NCBI GenBank assembly: GCA_009739215.1
Contig: VSJF01000012.1
Span: 620,001-684,000 of the forward strand
From: Floccularia luteovirens
Taxonomy: Eukaryota > Basidiomycota > Agaricomycetes > Agaricales > Squamanitaceae
DNA: 64,000 bases
Direction: 5' to 3'
Shown: positions 12,497 to 24,459 of the stretch, one piece after another
Position numbering within the stretch: the stretch's first letter is position 1
Layout: each line of letters opens with the position of its first letter
The notes under the pieces: model-generated
Databases searched by the model: none
Told to the model about the DNA's origin: nothing
What the model saw: the letters and a program-made list of their open reading frames with translations, nothing else
Made by a program: the position numbers and the translations under genes

Positions 12497-14676
12497 ATGC
12501 GACTGACCCTCCTAGGCCACTCCTTACTCCTTGCGTTTGCCGAGTACGCTGCTCCCATTTACCTGGACCTGGCTAACCAATCACTCCGTTCATTCAGGGT
12601 CTCAGTGAACATAATATGCTGGATAGTTGCAGCCGTTCTTTTTGGTCGCAATAAAGATACACGTCCCATTCTAAGTCTCGCCCTTCTAGCCTGGGTAAGT
12701 CACATGAGGAATCGATATTAATTGTTCTTATGCTGAAAGTAGACCCTTGGGCTGCGACATGGTATGTTCTACACCAGTTCAATTTGCGTCCTTTTATCAC
12801 CAACAAAATCACCATAGCTCTAGACGCGGATCACATCAGGTGAATGAAGTTTTGGACACGATTCTCTAGTTGATGACACGTCCATCACAGCGCAATTGAC
12901 AATGCAACCCGGGGACTCGTCAACTTAGGTCAACTCCCGGTTACTTGTGGGCTATTTTTTTCTTTAGGGCACAGTACGATCGTCATCGTAGTAGTATGTA
13001 TATTTTTTTTAAATTTCTACTCAATGTCAAATTATCTGTCCTCCCAGACTGTAGCTATAGCTATATCATCGAGTATTTACGAAAAGTTACAGCGTGTTGG
13101 AAATGTCGGAGGCATTATTGGTATCTTTGACTTCCTCCGTGATCAAGTGATGCTGCTAAACTCCACTAACTCCAACAGGTGCTGCCGTCAGCGGATCATT
13201 CTTGTTTATCGTCGGCCTTGCAAACTCCATTATTCTGTGGCGAATTATCAAGCATCGTTGTCAGGTGCATAAATTCGAAAGACCCGTTTACGTATCAACC
13301 CATTGTTAACCATAAGTAACAGGACAAGAAACGAGCACAACGCCTAGCAAATGGTGAGACACTGCCACCAGCTGAGGAACATGAGCCCGAACACAACCAT
13401 ATGTTAATGATGAGAATACTTGGACCACTTGTCACGTTCGTGAATCGACCTTGGAAGGTTCTTTAAACAATGTAAAAATTTAATACTGTATTTAACTAGT
13501 CCAGCAGATGTACCCAGTTGGAGTTCTCTTTGGGCTTGGTACGTCACAATTTTCTTTCTACACACAGCAGATGGAGCATCTGATCACTCAGATGTAGGAT
13601 TTGACACTGCTTCCTCAATAGCACTTCTTGCTGTCTCTGCGTTAGCCAAGAAGGGAACTCATGGCACATCCATACCATCATCCTATATAGTGATTCTTCC
13701 CGTGAGTACTACTTTCTCTGATACCGTCCTCGAGTTTCCTTAAAGATAGCCCCAAAGCTCCTATTCACAGCAGGCATGACATTGATAGATTCGACTGACT
13801 CAATTCTTATGCTCTATTCGTATACTGGGTTTCCTGAACACTCATGGTCTATATTTGACACCCGGCCTAGTACTCATTGTACTTGCACTACGGATCAGTC
13901 CTCATGTCAACACAAAATAGTAAGGGGTTCGACTACTTTTGAAAGGACCCAGGAGAAGTCATTTGTCACATCAAGAGAGTTGATCGACGACAATAAAGGA
14001 AGTCTCTCTGATCAGGAAATTCGGATCGATCACACTGAATTCGATCATCGCGCGGCATACGAACCTGATTTGATCACTGTACAACCGACTTCAACTGAGC
14101 AGGACCCCACGGTGCCCCCACTTGGACGGGATATTCCCTTGTCGGAAGCATGTAACAAAGGTCCAAGTTCTCCAGCGGATCTTGTTCACACCCCCCAAAA
14201 TGAAATAGACACGCAAATCGAGCGTATCAATCGCGTCAAGTTGAACGTGATGTCTGGTCTCAGCATCATCTTGACCCTGATGAGCATTCTTGTCGCTTTC
14301 AGGTGTGCCCATAGAGAGGCTCTCATTAGTGCTTGTCGCTTACATGTATGTTCGATACACAGTATTTCATTGATCACGATCATGGGATTAATCGGAGAAC
14401 AATGTTCCCAATGCGTTGCCGCAGCAGAATCAGAGGACGGTGGTGGGTTAGCGGGGAGTTGGTGGAGAGGGTGGGCAAAGGTGAGTTTAATTATGGAATC
14501 TTAATCTGGGGTTAAATAATAATTCTGCCACCAAGGCCAATGACAACTCTGGCTTTATTGGTGTAGCAATCGTGGGTAGTTTCGTGTTGGTTGTCGCTGG
14601 TTGGTATGGTTTTCGGTGGGTCAAGTCCAAGGCGAATATGGGCACAGCGTGGATCAACAAAACAGATGCCCCTTGA
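12497..14676 (+). CDS. High-affinity nickel/cobalt transporter (NiCoT family)
   Basis: Multi-exon membrane protein from ATG 12497. After two hydrophobic segments, short exons at about 12.74-12.95 kb join to TLGLRHALDADHISAIDNATR, the NiCoT signature (RHA-x-DADHI) whose His and Asp residues bind metal. LGQLPVTCGLFFSLGHSTIV follows, also diagnostic. Later exons give VSGSFLFIVGLANSIILWRI, FGLGFDTASSIALLAVSA and LLFTAGMTLIDSTDSILML. A hydrophilic stretch of roughly 140 residues (about 13.85-14.23 kb, rich in Ser/Thr/Asp/Glu) separates the middle and last membrane segments, longer than in bacterial relatives. The final exon, NSGFIGVAIVGSFVLVVAGWYG, ends at TGA 14674-14676. It imports Ni2+ or Co2+ across the plasma membrane, for example for urease. 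Its 3' end was duplicated downstream, see 17645-17857. Confidence 0.9.
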
Positions 14677-14825
14677 AGCGTCATGATACCCGTGGCGGAT
14701 TAGATACTATGGTGGTGTGCTCTGAAATACTACACACTTATTTGGGTATCAACAATGAAAGAAATCATATTTTAGCTGGTGTAACGTAGATCCAAAACCG
14801 AAACCACGACAAAGAGTGAGCCATA

Positions 14826-16222
14826 CTACAAGTTTTCAATTTGCTCTTCCAACCAGTTCCAAAGCTCTTTTCCCAACTGGGGGTCATTCGCAATAGGTTT
14901 ACACGGCACTTCACGCGCCCACGAGGTCAAGTACTAAAAATAACCAAATCAGTATATCCTATCAAAAGTGGAGGAAACACCCTATATACCTTTCCATTGA
15001 GATTGGCCCCTTCAGGAGATGTACCGGCATACAACTGTGTAAGGACACCTTTCTCGATAGGGTGTAGTAGCATGAAACTCTGTGTGAAGTTAAGGATATT
15101 TTCTGTCTGGTGATACATAAAAAGGTATTTACAACGATCAGCTTCTCGAAAGCTGGCATGTAACGTTGGAGACCAGAAGCTATGTTTCCTGGATGTAAAG
15201 AAGTTGACACAATTCCTTCATCCCCGTAACGTCGTGCTATCTCTTTAGCAAATATCACATTACCCTGGATGTTCATTCAACAACCTATAACAGTATTCCA
15301 AAATGACGAACATACGATTTTACTTTGAGAATACAATGCAGATGTGGACATCTTCTGCCGTTTGGGTCCATCTTTGAGTGTATTGAAATCGATATCCCCC
15401 ATCCAGTGCATAGAAGATGACGAAGTCACAATGCGGACTGTACCCTTTGGACTAGATTTCGCAGTGGCTAAGAGTGTGGGTAGGAGAAGCTTGGTGAAGT
15501 AGAAATGACCTAAGCAGACAGCTCCGAAGTCAGTACAAAGAGGCTCGTAATCCCAGAAAAGGAACACATACCGAGTACATTTGTTCCAAATTGGAGGTCG
15601 TATCCCTGTGCAGTGACCTCTTCCACAGGACAAGACATAACTCCACTGGGATAAAAATGGATCGTTATTACCGAATGTTCAGTGTTAAACGTTAAGCGTT
15701 AATTGGGACTAACCCGTTGTTGAATAATATATGTAGCTCTGTTTCTTTTCTATGTTTTTGGGGTGACATTAATAAATAAAATGTTGGAAAGCTGGTCTTA
15801 CGTACTGTAGGAATTCCTCAGCCGCTTTTTTGACGGAGGGGAGATCAGCAAGATCTAATTTTAAAAATTGGGCAAGTTTTCCAGTTTCCTTCTGGAGTTC
15901 CCAAATTGCCTGCTCAGCTTTTTCTTGGTTCCGAGCTGCTATATAGACTCGCGCATTGTGTTGCAACAGCTCCTAGGAGCAAAACAGTAAGTATAACTAC
16001 GTATTTGATTCCAATGCCCGGATTACTTTGGCAGTCTCTTTTCCTATTCCTATAAGAGGCGAAGCCAGTCAGTTTCCACAGTCGGGCTGAGAAATAGTAT
16101 GACCTACCAGTATTTGCGCCCGTTACAATTGTGACCTTACCGGTGAGGTCGGGAATTTCATTTGTTGTATAATCAGTTGAATAAGGAAGAAGTTGTTGTA
16201 AGAAAGAAATCGTGGTCCCCAT
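14826..16222 (-). CDS. Short-chain dehydrogenase/reductase, copy 1
   Basis: Multi-exon SDR beginning [18 protein letters not shown] at 16222 and ending EEQIENL, stop 14828-14826. The NAD(P)-binding motif [13 protein letters not shown] is split by an intron (ACTG|gtaggt..tatag|GAATAGG). Then come [27 protein letters not shown] (NNxG), a TSSSSMHW block with the likely catalytic Ser, and YSQSK (Tyr-xxx-Lys) at about 15.33 kb. The [11 protein letters not shown] block follows. The pattern resembles retinol dehydrogenase/WWOX-type fungal SDRs that reduce or oxidise small carbonyl substrates; the substrate is unknown. All catalytic residues are present. It is nearly the same gene as 17959-19352 and arose in a tandem segmental duplication. 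It is convergent with the NiCoT gene, with 149 bp between stops. Confidence 0.87.
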
Positions 16223-17629
16223 ATGTATTGCAGGTAAGAGGTGAGGAAAATTGGGGGCAATTGACGATGCTAGCGCTCTTATAAATACGCATATTCAGGA
16301 GAGATACGAAAGGAGGTATCCTCGGTGTGCGTAACGAGCGCTTGCCGCATCTACGAAGAGGCAACGCAAACGCAACCACGGCCGGCTGGTGACGAATTTG
16401 CTCGGAATGAGCGTACAGTGTGAACCTGTACTAAATTTGATAATATATCCGATGCGATTTTTCTATTATTAGCGATATCTTTTGTAGGTTGTGGAGTGAA
16501 TTTCGTAAAGTATGATAAATATCACGCGATGAATGAAATTGTCACAGGTTTTTAACCCAGTTCTCCACTCAATAAGTTGAATACCAACGTGGCTGCCTGG
16601 CTTGTCAATGGCTGGAGATGTCGATGATGATCGATGATCAAATAATTATAGTCTCTTCGAATCATGTACGAATATGGATGTGTCCTCTATCACGTGGCAC
16701 ATGGGGCAATATATACTTTTAATTGAATCCCCTTGCTCTAGCACCTCCTCCAGTGCTCAATCGACACCCTCGAAATCAGTGAATTCGATGAATAAGCGGC
16801 CTATGGTGATCTATGATACTGTCGTTAGCAAAAAGTATTCAGCTACTCAGGACTTTGATAGGGATACAACAAGAAGAGAACTTCAAGAACGCCTGTTGCC
16901 GTCTTAAGGAATAGTGTTTTGAGACACAGTGTAAACATTACAACCCGAGCCCTTTCACTTGCAATGTGCTACTTCCTGACGACACTACAACCTCCCTTGT
17001 ATCATCCAAGGACTTCAAAACTGTTGAAGACATGGAGTCTCTCAAACCCCCTTTGGATCTTTGCAAAAAGAAACATGGAGGAAGTGCTCAAACCACTCAA
17101 GGAACTAGATGAGGCAGACCAGCTTCAACAGCAGCAGGTGGCGGATGACAAACGCAAACCAAGAGAAAGAAAACTGATGAGCGGTAGATCAACCGCACCA
17201 AACGTCTGAGAATGAGGCTAAGTAATGACAGCAGTGTTGGAAAATTGGAATGAATTGACTAAAAAGGAAATAGAACATTACGTCCCCTTGTCGTAAACCG
17301 CTGTCACTGACACCAAATTTGTAAGTCAGTCTGTAGGCCGTACGGGTCGACGGAACAGATGGCTGAACCCACCAATCATTCAAGTCCATCTTTATTTTTT
17401 TTTTCTGTGCATACATTATGCATTTATGTAAATGTTTCCGCATTGTTTCTACAGATCTTTCTGGATATCTGATGGTCATCGGTCAACCACCGTCCAATCT
17501 ATTGTGTGGCACAACGTCACATAGATACAATCTCAATACTAGATTCCATAGATTGAAACATTGAAACGAGACCACTAACGTTTTTCTTAAACAACTCCTG
17601 CGTTACCTGCATTTTAAGAATACTAATCA
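16223..17629. other. Interval between the two SDR copies, weak ORFs only
   Basis: About 200 bp upstream of SDR copy 1 (to about 16415) matches the region upstream of copy 2 and probably holds the promoter. From 16420 to 17630 the sequence is not part of the duplication. It has two plus-strand readings, 16674-16907 (MDVSSITWHMGQ.., 77 residues, Ser-rich) and 16919-17209 (..KPLKELDEADQLQQQQVADDK..), neither with a family I recognise. They may be parts of one decayed gene. No promoter or RNA gene is evident. Confidence 0.35.
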
Positions 17630-17644
17630 ATGATTCTTCCGTCG

Positions 17645-17857
17645 AGTTCAATGACAACTCTGGCTTTATACCCTCTTGATATAACAACCGTGGTTGGCTT
17701 TGTGTTGATTTTAGCTAGTTGGTATGGATTAATACCATTACCAAGGCTCAAGCAAGGTGAATATGGGCATAGCGATGATCAAAAGAGAGTTACTTTTAGA
17801 AGCGACTCGGACATGATACCTGTCGGATGGATTAGATATTACGAGAGTGTAGATTGA
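17645..17857 (+). pseudogene. 3'-terminal fragment of the NiCoT transporter gene (duplication relic)
   Basis: The segment starting caatgacaactctggcttta at 17649 repeats 14536 onwards in the last exon of the transporter. The encoded ASWYG matches AGWYG of the parent. Downstream, gaatatgggca and gatcaa blocks match 14633-14660. The frame has drifted, so the reading runs on as GEYGHSDDQKRV. No other exons of the transporter are present, so it cannot encode a transporter. It marks the left edge of the duplicated block. Confidence 0.8.
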
Positions 17858-17958
17858 TACGCTACATAAAGAAAGGTGAATGAAAAAAGTATAATAAGTT
17901 GGTTGTTGAAATGTAGATCAAATACCAAAACCACGGAAAAGAATGAACTATTATAATA

Positions 17959-19352
17959 CTACAAGTTTTCAACTTGTTCTTCCAACCAATTCCACAGCTC
18001 TTTTCCCAACTGGGGGTCATTCGCAACAGGTTTACATGGCACTTCGCGCACCCATGCGGTCAAGTACTAAAAACAATCAAATCAATATATCCTATTAAGA
18101 ATAAAGAAGAAAAACTATATCTACCTTTCCATTGAGATCGGCCCCTTCGGGAGATGTACCAGCATACAACTGTGTAAGCGCACCTTTTGATGGGGGATGT
18201 AGAATAAGTTTCTGTGTGAACAACCAGTTGAGCATATTTTTTCTAGTTAAATGTAAAAGCGCATTCACAATGATTAGCATCTCGAAAAATGAGAGGTAAC
18301 GTTGGAGATCAGAAGTGATGTTTCCCGGATGGCAAGAAGTTGACACAATCCCTTGGTCCCCGTAACGTCGTGCCATCTCTTTAGCGAATATTACGTTGCC
18401 CTGTTTTTACATTTAATAATTTATGACAATTTTTCAGCATGATGGACTTACGAGTTTACTTTGAGAATACAACAAAGATGTGAGCGTTTTTCGCCTTTTG
18501 GGTCCATCTTTGAGTGAACCGAAATCGATGCCTCCGAACCAATGTCCAAAAGATGACGTATTCACAACGCGGACTGTACCCTTTGGACTAGATTTCGCAG
18601 TGGCTAGGAGTGTGGGCAAAAGAAGCTTTGTGAAGTAGAAATGACCTATACGGTTCAGAAGTCAGCACAAAATGGCTCAGAATCTCAGAATAGGAACATA
18701 CCGAGTACGTTTGTTCCAAATTGGAGATCGTATCCTTGTGCAGTGATCTCTTCGACAGGGCAAGCCATAACCCCACTGGAATAACAATGCATTGTTATTA
18801 GCTTTCAATCAGCGTAGAGCGTTAAATGATAGACCAACCCGTTGTTGAATAATATATGTAGCTCTGTTTCTTTTCTATGTTTTGTGTGATATTAAATGAA
18901 ATGTTGGAAATTGGGAGGCTGGCTTTGCGTACTGTAAGAATTCCTCAGCTGCTTTTTTGACGGAGTGAAGATCGGCAAGGTCTAATTTTAAAAATTGCGC
19001 AAGCTTTCCGGTCTCCTTCTGGAGGTCCATGATTGCTTGCTCAGCTTTTTCTTGGTTCCGAGCTGCTATATAGACCCGAGCATTGTGTTGCAATAGTGCC
19101 TGCGAACAAAACAGTAAGCACAGCCATTGATTTATCTCCAAGGACGTAGATTTATGACTTACTTTGGCAGTCTCTTTTCCTATTCCTGATTTAAAAAATT
19201 AGTCAATTTCGCATGGAAAAAAAATAGGATGGCCTACCAGTATTTGCACCCGTCACAATTGTGACTTTACCGGTGAGGTCAGGAATGTCATTGGTTGTAT
19301 ATTTAGTTGAATAAGGAGTAATTTGGTTTAAGGCGGAAAACATGGACCCCAT
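17959..19352 (-). CDS. Short-chain dehydrogenase/reductase, copy 2
   Basis: Paralogue of 14826-16222 with the same exon layout. It starts [20 protein letters not shown] at 19352 and ends with the EEQVENL-type tail, stop at 17961-17959. The cofactor motif [14 protein letters not shown] is split by the same intron. It keeps [43 protein letters not shown] (Ser block), YSQSK and [19 protein letters not shown]. Catalytic Ser, Tyr and Lys are all retained and no stop was found within exons, so it is likely functional. Differences from copy 1 cluster around the substrate side ([13 protein letters not shown] against [13 protein letters not shown], and the region after LQRY). This suggests drift in substrate choice, but that is inference. 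Confidence 0.86.
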
Positions 19353-20249
19353 ATATGGAGAAGTATGACGATCGAAAGGTTCGCAGGCAAGAGATGAGGG
19401 AAAGTGGGGGCAAACGACGATGCCAGGGCTGTTATAAATACCCATGTATGTGCCATGAGAGATACGAAATTTGGACACGGCATCCTGGGTGTGCGTAAAG
19501 GAAGTCCTAATCGGATAGTTCATTGCCGCGTAGACAGCGCGGCAACGCAAACGCATCTACATCACACGGCCGGCTGGGGACGAATGTTCTCGGAACTGCA
19601 ATGTTAGCAGTTGTTTCATGGCTTAAGGTTGCCTGTGAAGAACCGAAGCTTGGCACATTGCAACGTTTCAATAAATTTGATGCATGACATAATGGCCACG
19701 CCCTGGAAAAGTTAAAGCATGGGAGCCAATGAACGTGAATGCATAATGATTAATGGACTATCACATGTTTACAACAGGCTAATTCCGGTTTCTGTCTGGA
19801 TTGCGAATGGTTTGTTGCGGTGATATCCCCGAAAATGTTAGCAATGAGTTGGTTTCCTAAGTAAAACAATGATGACTACTGAGTACTGATGCTGGGTTAT
19901 AATACTTAACATATATATTTTGTTTCACCATGACTATTGGGCTCTACAGTCATTTACCACTCTTTGAGACACCAAATGTGTTTTGGCTCTCAGTACACTT
20001 ATTTGTGCAGTTTCTCTTAAATCAGCCATGATATATCATTGCAGACAAGAGTAAAGAAGATTTTAGGTACCTTGTAGAATGGAAAGAGAAACATACAATT
20101 GAGAGATCTTGAAATCAGTTGAAGCTTGCATTATCACATAGTTTACAAGCAGTTGAGATAGTCACATCCCATGTTACTGCTTGATGTGTTTGGGGGGATG
20201 GGAAGCACTGAACTTGGCTTGTTGCTAGTCAGATTTCCCTAGTGTTACT
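19353..20249. other. Upstream region of SDR copy 2, then retroelement relics
   Basis: 19353-19605 is the duplicated upstream region (shared gcaacgcaaacgca and acggccggctgg blocks). From about 19610 to 20040 nothing is recognised. At 20041-20112 the plus strand reads ADKSKEDFRYLVEWKEKH.. then a TGA; YLVEWK is the core of a chromodomain, as found at the end of Gypsy integrases. A purine run (gtttggggggatgggaag, about 20189) follows and could be a polypurine tract. 20221-20243 (gctagtcagatttccctagt) is a fragment of LTR family C. Confidence 0.4.
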
Positions 20250-20605
20250 TGTTGAGCAGCACCCTGTTTACACAGTAGAGGGGACTGTTCTTACCTTAGA
20301 GCTTACTTAGTTCTTAGAGACTTAGGTGCTAGTTACTGACTACTACGAATATAATTCGACAAAGGACATAAGGTCCAGTAGCTCTACTTATATACATAAT
20401 TGCTGTTTGTACAGCTTTGTACAATGGTCCGTGCGCAGGTACACTAACATATCATGTGACTATATATAGAACCTTGTAGAAGGTTATGGAATGTTCGTGA
20501 GAGTCACGTGCCATAGAGCATATGAGTGTGAGACACGTCATCAGTCACGTGCTCCATCACATGATCAATTATGTAATCAGTCATGTGATTGTTGCTGTCG
20601 CAACA
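20250..20605. repeat. Solo LTR, family B
   Basis: 356 bp with TGTTG..CAACA ends, flanked by a perfect 5-bp duplication TTACT (20245-20249 and 20606-20610), so it is a full solo LTR left by recombination of a whole element. It inserted just beyond a family C fragment. It carries GAA triplets at 20469, 20479 and 20489 followed by TTC at 20494, the layout of a heat shock element, and many catgtga-type boxes. The family is related to, but clearly different from, family A next to it. Confidence 0.85.
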
Positions 20606-20635
20606 TTACTATTATATGAGTTTGAGGGTGCTTTG

Positions 20636-21017
20636 TGTTGAGCAGCCATGTGTACAAGACACAGTGGAGGAACTCAAAGATCTTACCTTGTGCTTACTTA
20701 GATCACACCTTATGGTTAGTGTTACTACTACTACCTATAGAATAGGACAAGGTATCTATTCGCATAAGAGTGTCCTTATATACAGTTCTAGCTGTATGTA
20801 CATATTTGCATAAGGGTCCGTGCTATGTCCGTCATAGTCACATGTCTACTTCATAGAACCTTATAGAAGGTTATAGAACATGTTTAGTCATATTGCACGT
20901 GATGCATAGGGCATAGGGCATATGTGAGTGTAGTCATGTGACACATCATGTGACATATCATCTGACTTATCACCTGACGAATTATGTAATTCATCATGTG
21001 ATCGTGCTGACGCAACA
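20636..21017 (-). repeat. Left (3') LTR of element A
   Basis: 382 bp, TGTTG..CAACA. In element orientation it begins with a series of catgtga/tcacatg boxes, then TTC triplets with 10-bp spacing (GAA on the plus strand at 20856, 20866, 20876), then a TATA-like tatataaggac (plus-strand gtccttatata about 20770), and ends in GGCTGCTCAACA. The order fits an upstream activating region followed by a promoter. Confidence 0.9.
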
Positions 21018-24000
21018 CACCCCTTCACTTAGTACACTATGTGATGAGATAACTCGAATCATTTAGGTTCTAAGTGGATACTTAAAAGTATTAAAGTCAG
21101 CAACCAGATCACCTAAGCTTAGTGCTTCTAATCTGCGATTGAATCAGCAAGATGAGCATATACGAGCATTTGGATATTTCGAAGTGCGACCGGGTAAAAG
21201 GATGCAAGCCAAGTCTGCGAATATATTCAAGCAAGGTGCGAAGTATTTCAGCGACCTGCGAATGTAGTTTCAAGCAGAGCTGCTTTGTGTTTTATCAAGC
21301 AAGTGCGATCAAATTAGCAGTGCGATAGTCCAGGGAGCAGTAAGTGGCGCTTCACTCTTAGAGAAAGATAAATAAGACAATGGAAAGCGATGTAATCAGC
21401 TTAATCCACTGAATGGAAACTCAATACCAAGTTTGCGATTTCTGCGACAAAGTCAAGCAAGAATTCAAGCAAGTCAGCACCTGTTTGGGCGACCTTAGTA
21501 GAGAATCAGGGGTGCACTTTTATTTTTGTCAGCAGATGCGCTAAGAGCAGCAATCGCGACTTCATGTTGAAAGGCTAAAACTCATTGGAAATGGGGCTTA
21601 CAAGGATTATGGACCTCCAATGCCCAGTATGATATGATACATTTCTTAAAATCTGCAGCTAGATTTGACCCTAGTATTATCGGGTGTTATCTCGAGTATT
21701 GACTAGATTTCAACTCGTTGTTTTATAGTCTTTAGCGCTGATTTGCTATATTGTTTTTAAAGTCTTTCCAGATTGGATATAGCTTTTACCAATAAGACTT
21801 GATTTCAAGATTTTCTAAGGTGGTCTAGAGAGACGAGATAAATCTCAAACAATTAAGTGAGCCATTCAACACCGCTGATGGTGGAGACGGAGTAACGTCA
21901 TCGGCATCAATCTCAATCTAGGTCTTATAGATCTTTACTTTCTGATTCTCTTAACTTCTTGTTTATGAGTCTAGGAGAAGACCCAATGTCTGGACAATTA
22001 AGTCATAGTCAGCAACCTCTCATGGGCGACAAGACAGACATGTTTGTACTAGATTATGAGAGTCAAGATCTCATCAATAATCTATCAAGTATTTCTTTTG
22101 CGCTAGTAATGAGCTGCATAAAGATTTACTTCCTTTGTGTCCTTGACATCATATCTTTTGATTTCTTCTAGCATATCTTAGAAGTTTAGTAGCTTCTTCG
22201 AATTGCGAGATATCTGGTGATAGAGTCATGCAATTGTTGTAACCATCGGACATAGTTACTTGCATCATTCGTTCTTCTTATCATCCTCAACCTTGGTGTA
22301 GGTATCTTATCCAGTAAACATTGCGTTCGAGCAAGAATAGAGTAGTGTGAATTTCTCTATCTGCATCAAGAACTAATGACTTAGATTTGCATAAAAATGG
22401 TGTAAACCAAATGGTGGAAATATCGATGATGCAAAGCTTTAATTATCGCGCTTAGAGCTGCAAGTGCAAAGTCTGTTCACCCCTCATCCTGAGCTAGTAG
22501 GCTCATTGTGAATACAAAATCCATCTCCTAGTGATATTATCAGGGAGTCAACATTTAGTATGAGCAAGGTTGGCCGGAAAGGACAGAATGCCGTTTCTTT
22601 GCCTATTTCCAGAGTGGTTTTGCTGGAAATTCCTTGTCAATGGACTCTGAAACCTGAATCCAGTAATTAAACCAGAGGTTTTATGCGACCATATCATAAA
22701 TCACTTTCGTGACTAGGGAGCTTTTTATGTCTCAACCAGATTATTCTAGCAAAGTGCGAAATATTTCAGCGACCTGCGAATTTTATCTATATCTGCAGCT
22801 TGGTATAGCACTGATATTCCTGTTTGGGAGACTAAAGTGGATAGGAGTCTCGTCAGACTCTCCTATGGATTAGGATGTTGGTGTCCTTGGGACTAATTGG
22901 GAGAATTTTTTGCGACAAGTAATATTTTAGTCTGCAATCAACTAAGTTCTCAACCAATTGTCTTAGGTATTTCCCTAAGTTTAATGTTTGGATATCGGAA
23001 TCAATAGATAATCGAATGTTTGTGAGAGGGCGAGATAACTCAAAGCCATCACGGGTGGATCTTATCTTATGATGTAAATTTGCTCATTTCAGATTTGGAT
23101 TTTTTAAGTGAGAGTTATTGTCGTGGATTTGCTTTTTAGGGCAATAGTCCATATCTCCATTTCTGGGTGTTCAAAAATCGTCATCAACTCTTTGGAGCGA
23201 TTAAATCATCTGCAATTAACAGAGAGACAATAGTTGAATCCACTTCAATAAAATTTGAGATAGAAAGAATTTCCGATTTTAACCATTTAGATTTAGATCA
23301 TTTAAAGTAACTTTGACTTCCATCAGTATATGGATATGAAGTATGGGCAATACGCTAGGACACTTAAGTCTTCTGGTCGATTTATATGCTGCCAAAATTG
23401 CACAAGAAATGCAGCAATCCAGTGATACTGTGTCTGCAAGTTATGCATCGAATGGTGGTCACCCCTTTCACCAATTAGCAAAGTATTGGTTCATTTCGTA
23501 ATACACCCCTTCAAATAGATGAATGCATAGGCAGCTTGGTATAGCGCCACAAGCATGAGACTAATTGTAGTCATCAAGGGAGAGATTCTACTTTGATACT
23601 TGCGATAATGAAATCTGCATAAATGTCGGTATAGTTGACCAACGCAGAAGCTGTGTTTCAAGCTTGGGAAGGAAAGTCTTACATATTTGCTTTCCCCAGA
23701 GCAATACTGCGACAGAATGGATGATCTGTTCCAATTCTAAAGGTGTGAATTTTCATCTGTGCTCAAATACTCTCGGAGTCTCTATAATAGAGAATCCAAT
23801 CATCTATGATAAAGTCATCAACCATGATAATGGGAGACAATCTCAACTATATAATATAGGAGATATCAATGAGCAATGGAATGTTTGCGCTTAAAGCAGC
23901 ATCACCATTATGAATTTCACCAATGTTAGATAAAGAAAGCATACTTTTATATTTCTGCAACTACGTCAAGCAAGAAAGAGACATGCCATGTCATCATTGA

Positions 24001-24459
24001 TATACTCTCGTCTTTCAACTGAGAGAACTCTTTGAGAGCAAGTAGCAGCTCAATCATTGAGTAGAAAGGGATCTCTTTGGAGATCTACTTTCCTTTATCA
24101 CTTCGCTTATTCAGCGGTATAACTACTTGTGACGAGTCAGTCTGGATAATAGTTCTCAAGCAAGTTCTTTTGGATAAAACTGCGATAACTATTAGGTACT
24201 TCGGAGCTAGTGTTATGCTTCAACAAAGTCCATATTATTCATTTATGTGACTTAATCTAAAAAGATCTCTAACAATTATAAGAATCGGAGCTCTCTGCTT
24301 TTCCCAATCAACTTTTAGCATCATTAAACAAAGTCTTTATCATTAAACAAAGGATACATGTGACAGGGTAAAAAATCCGCCCAATTACTGCTAGCCATTC
24401 AGATTACTCGCTGAAGAGGGCGCTGTAAGTCACGATCAACTTTGGATTACTTTGGAGCA
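21018..24459. other. Non-coding interior of element A
   Basis: 3.4 kb without a coding region longer than about 75 residues in any frame and without recognisable pol motifs. It holds internal repeats: the phrase tatttcagcgacctgcgaat occurs near 21246 and again near 22762, and agcttggtatagc near 22797 and 23531. Long structured or spacer-like interiors of this type are known from LARD-class non-autonomous elements; whether this one has a packaging role is unknown. Confidence 0.6.
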
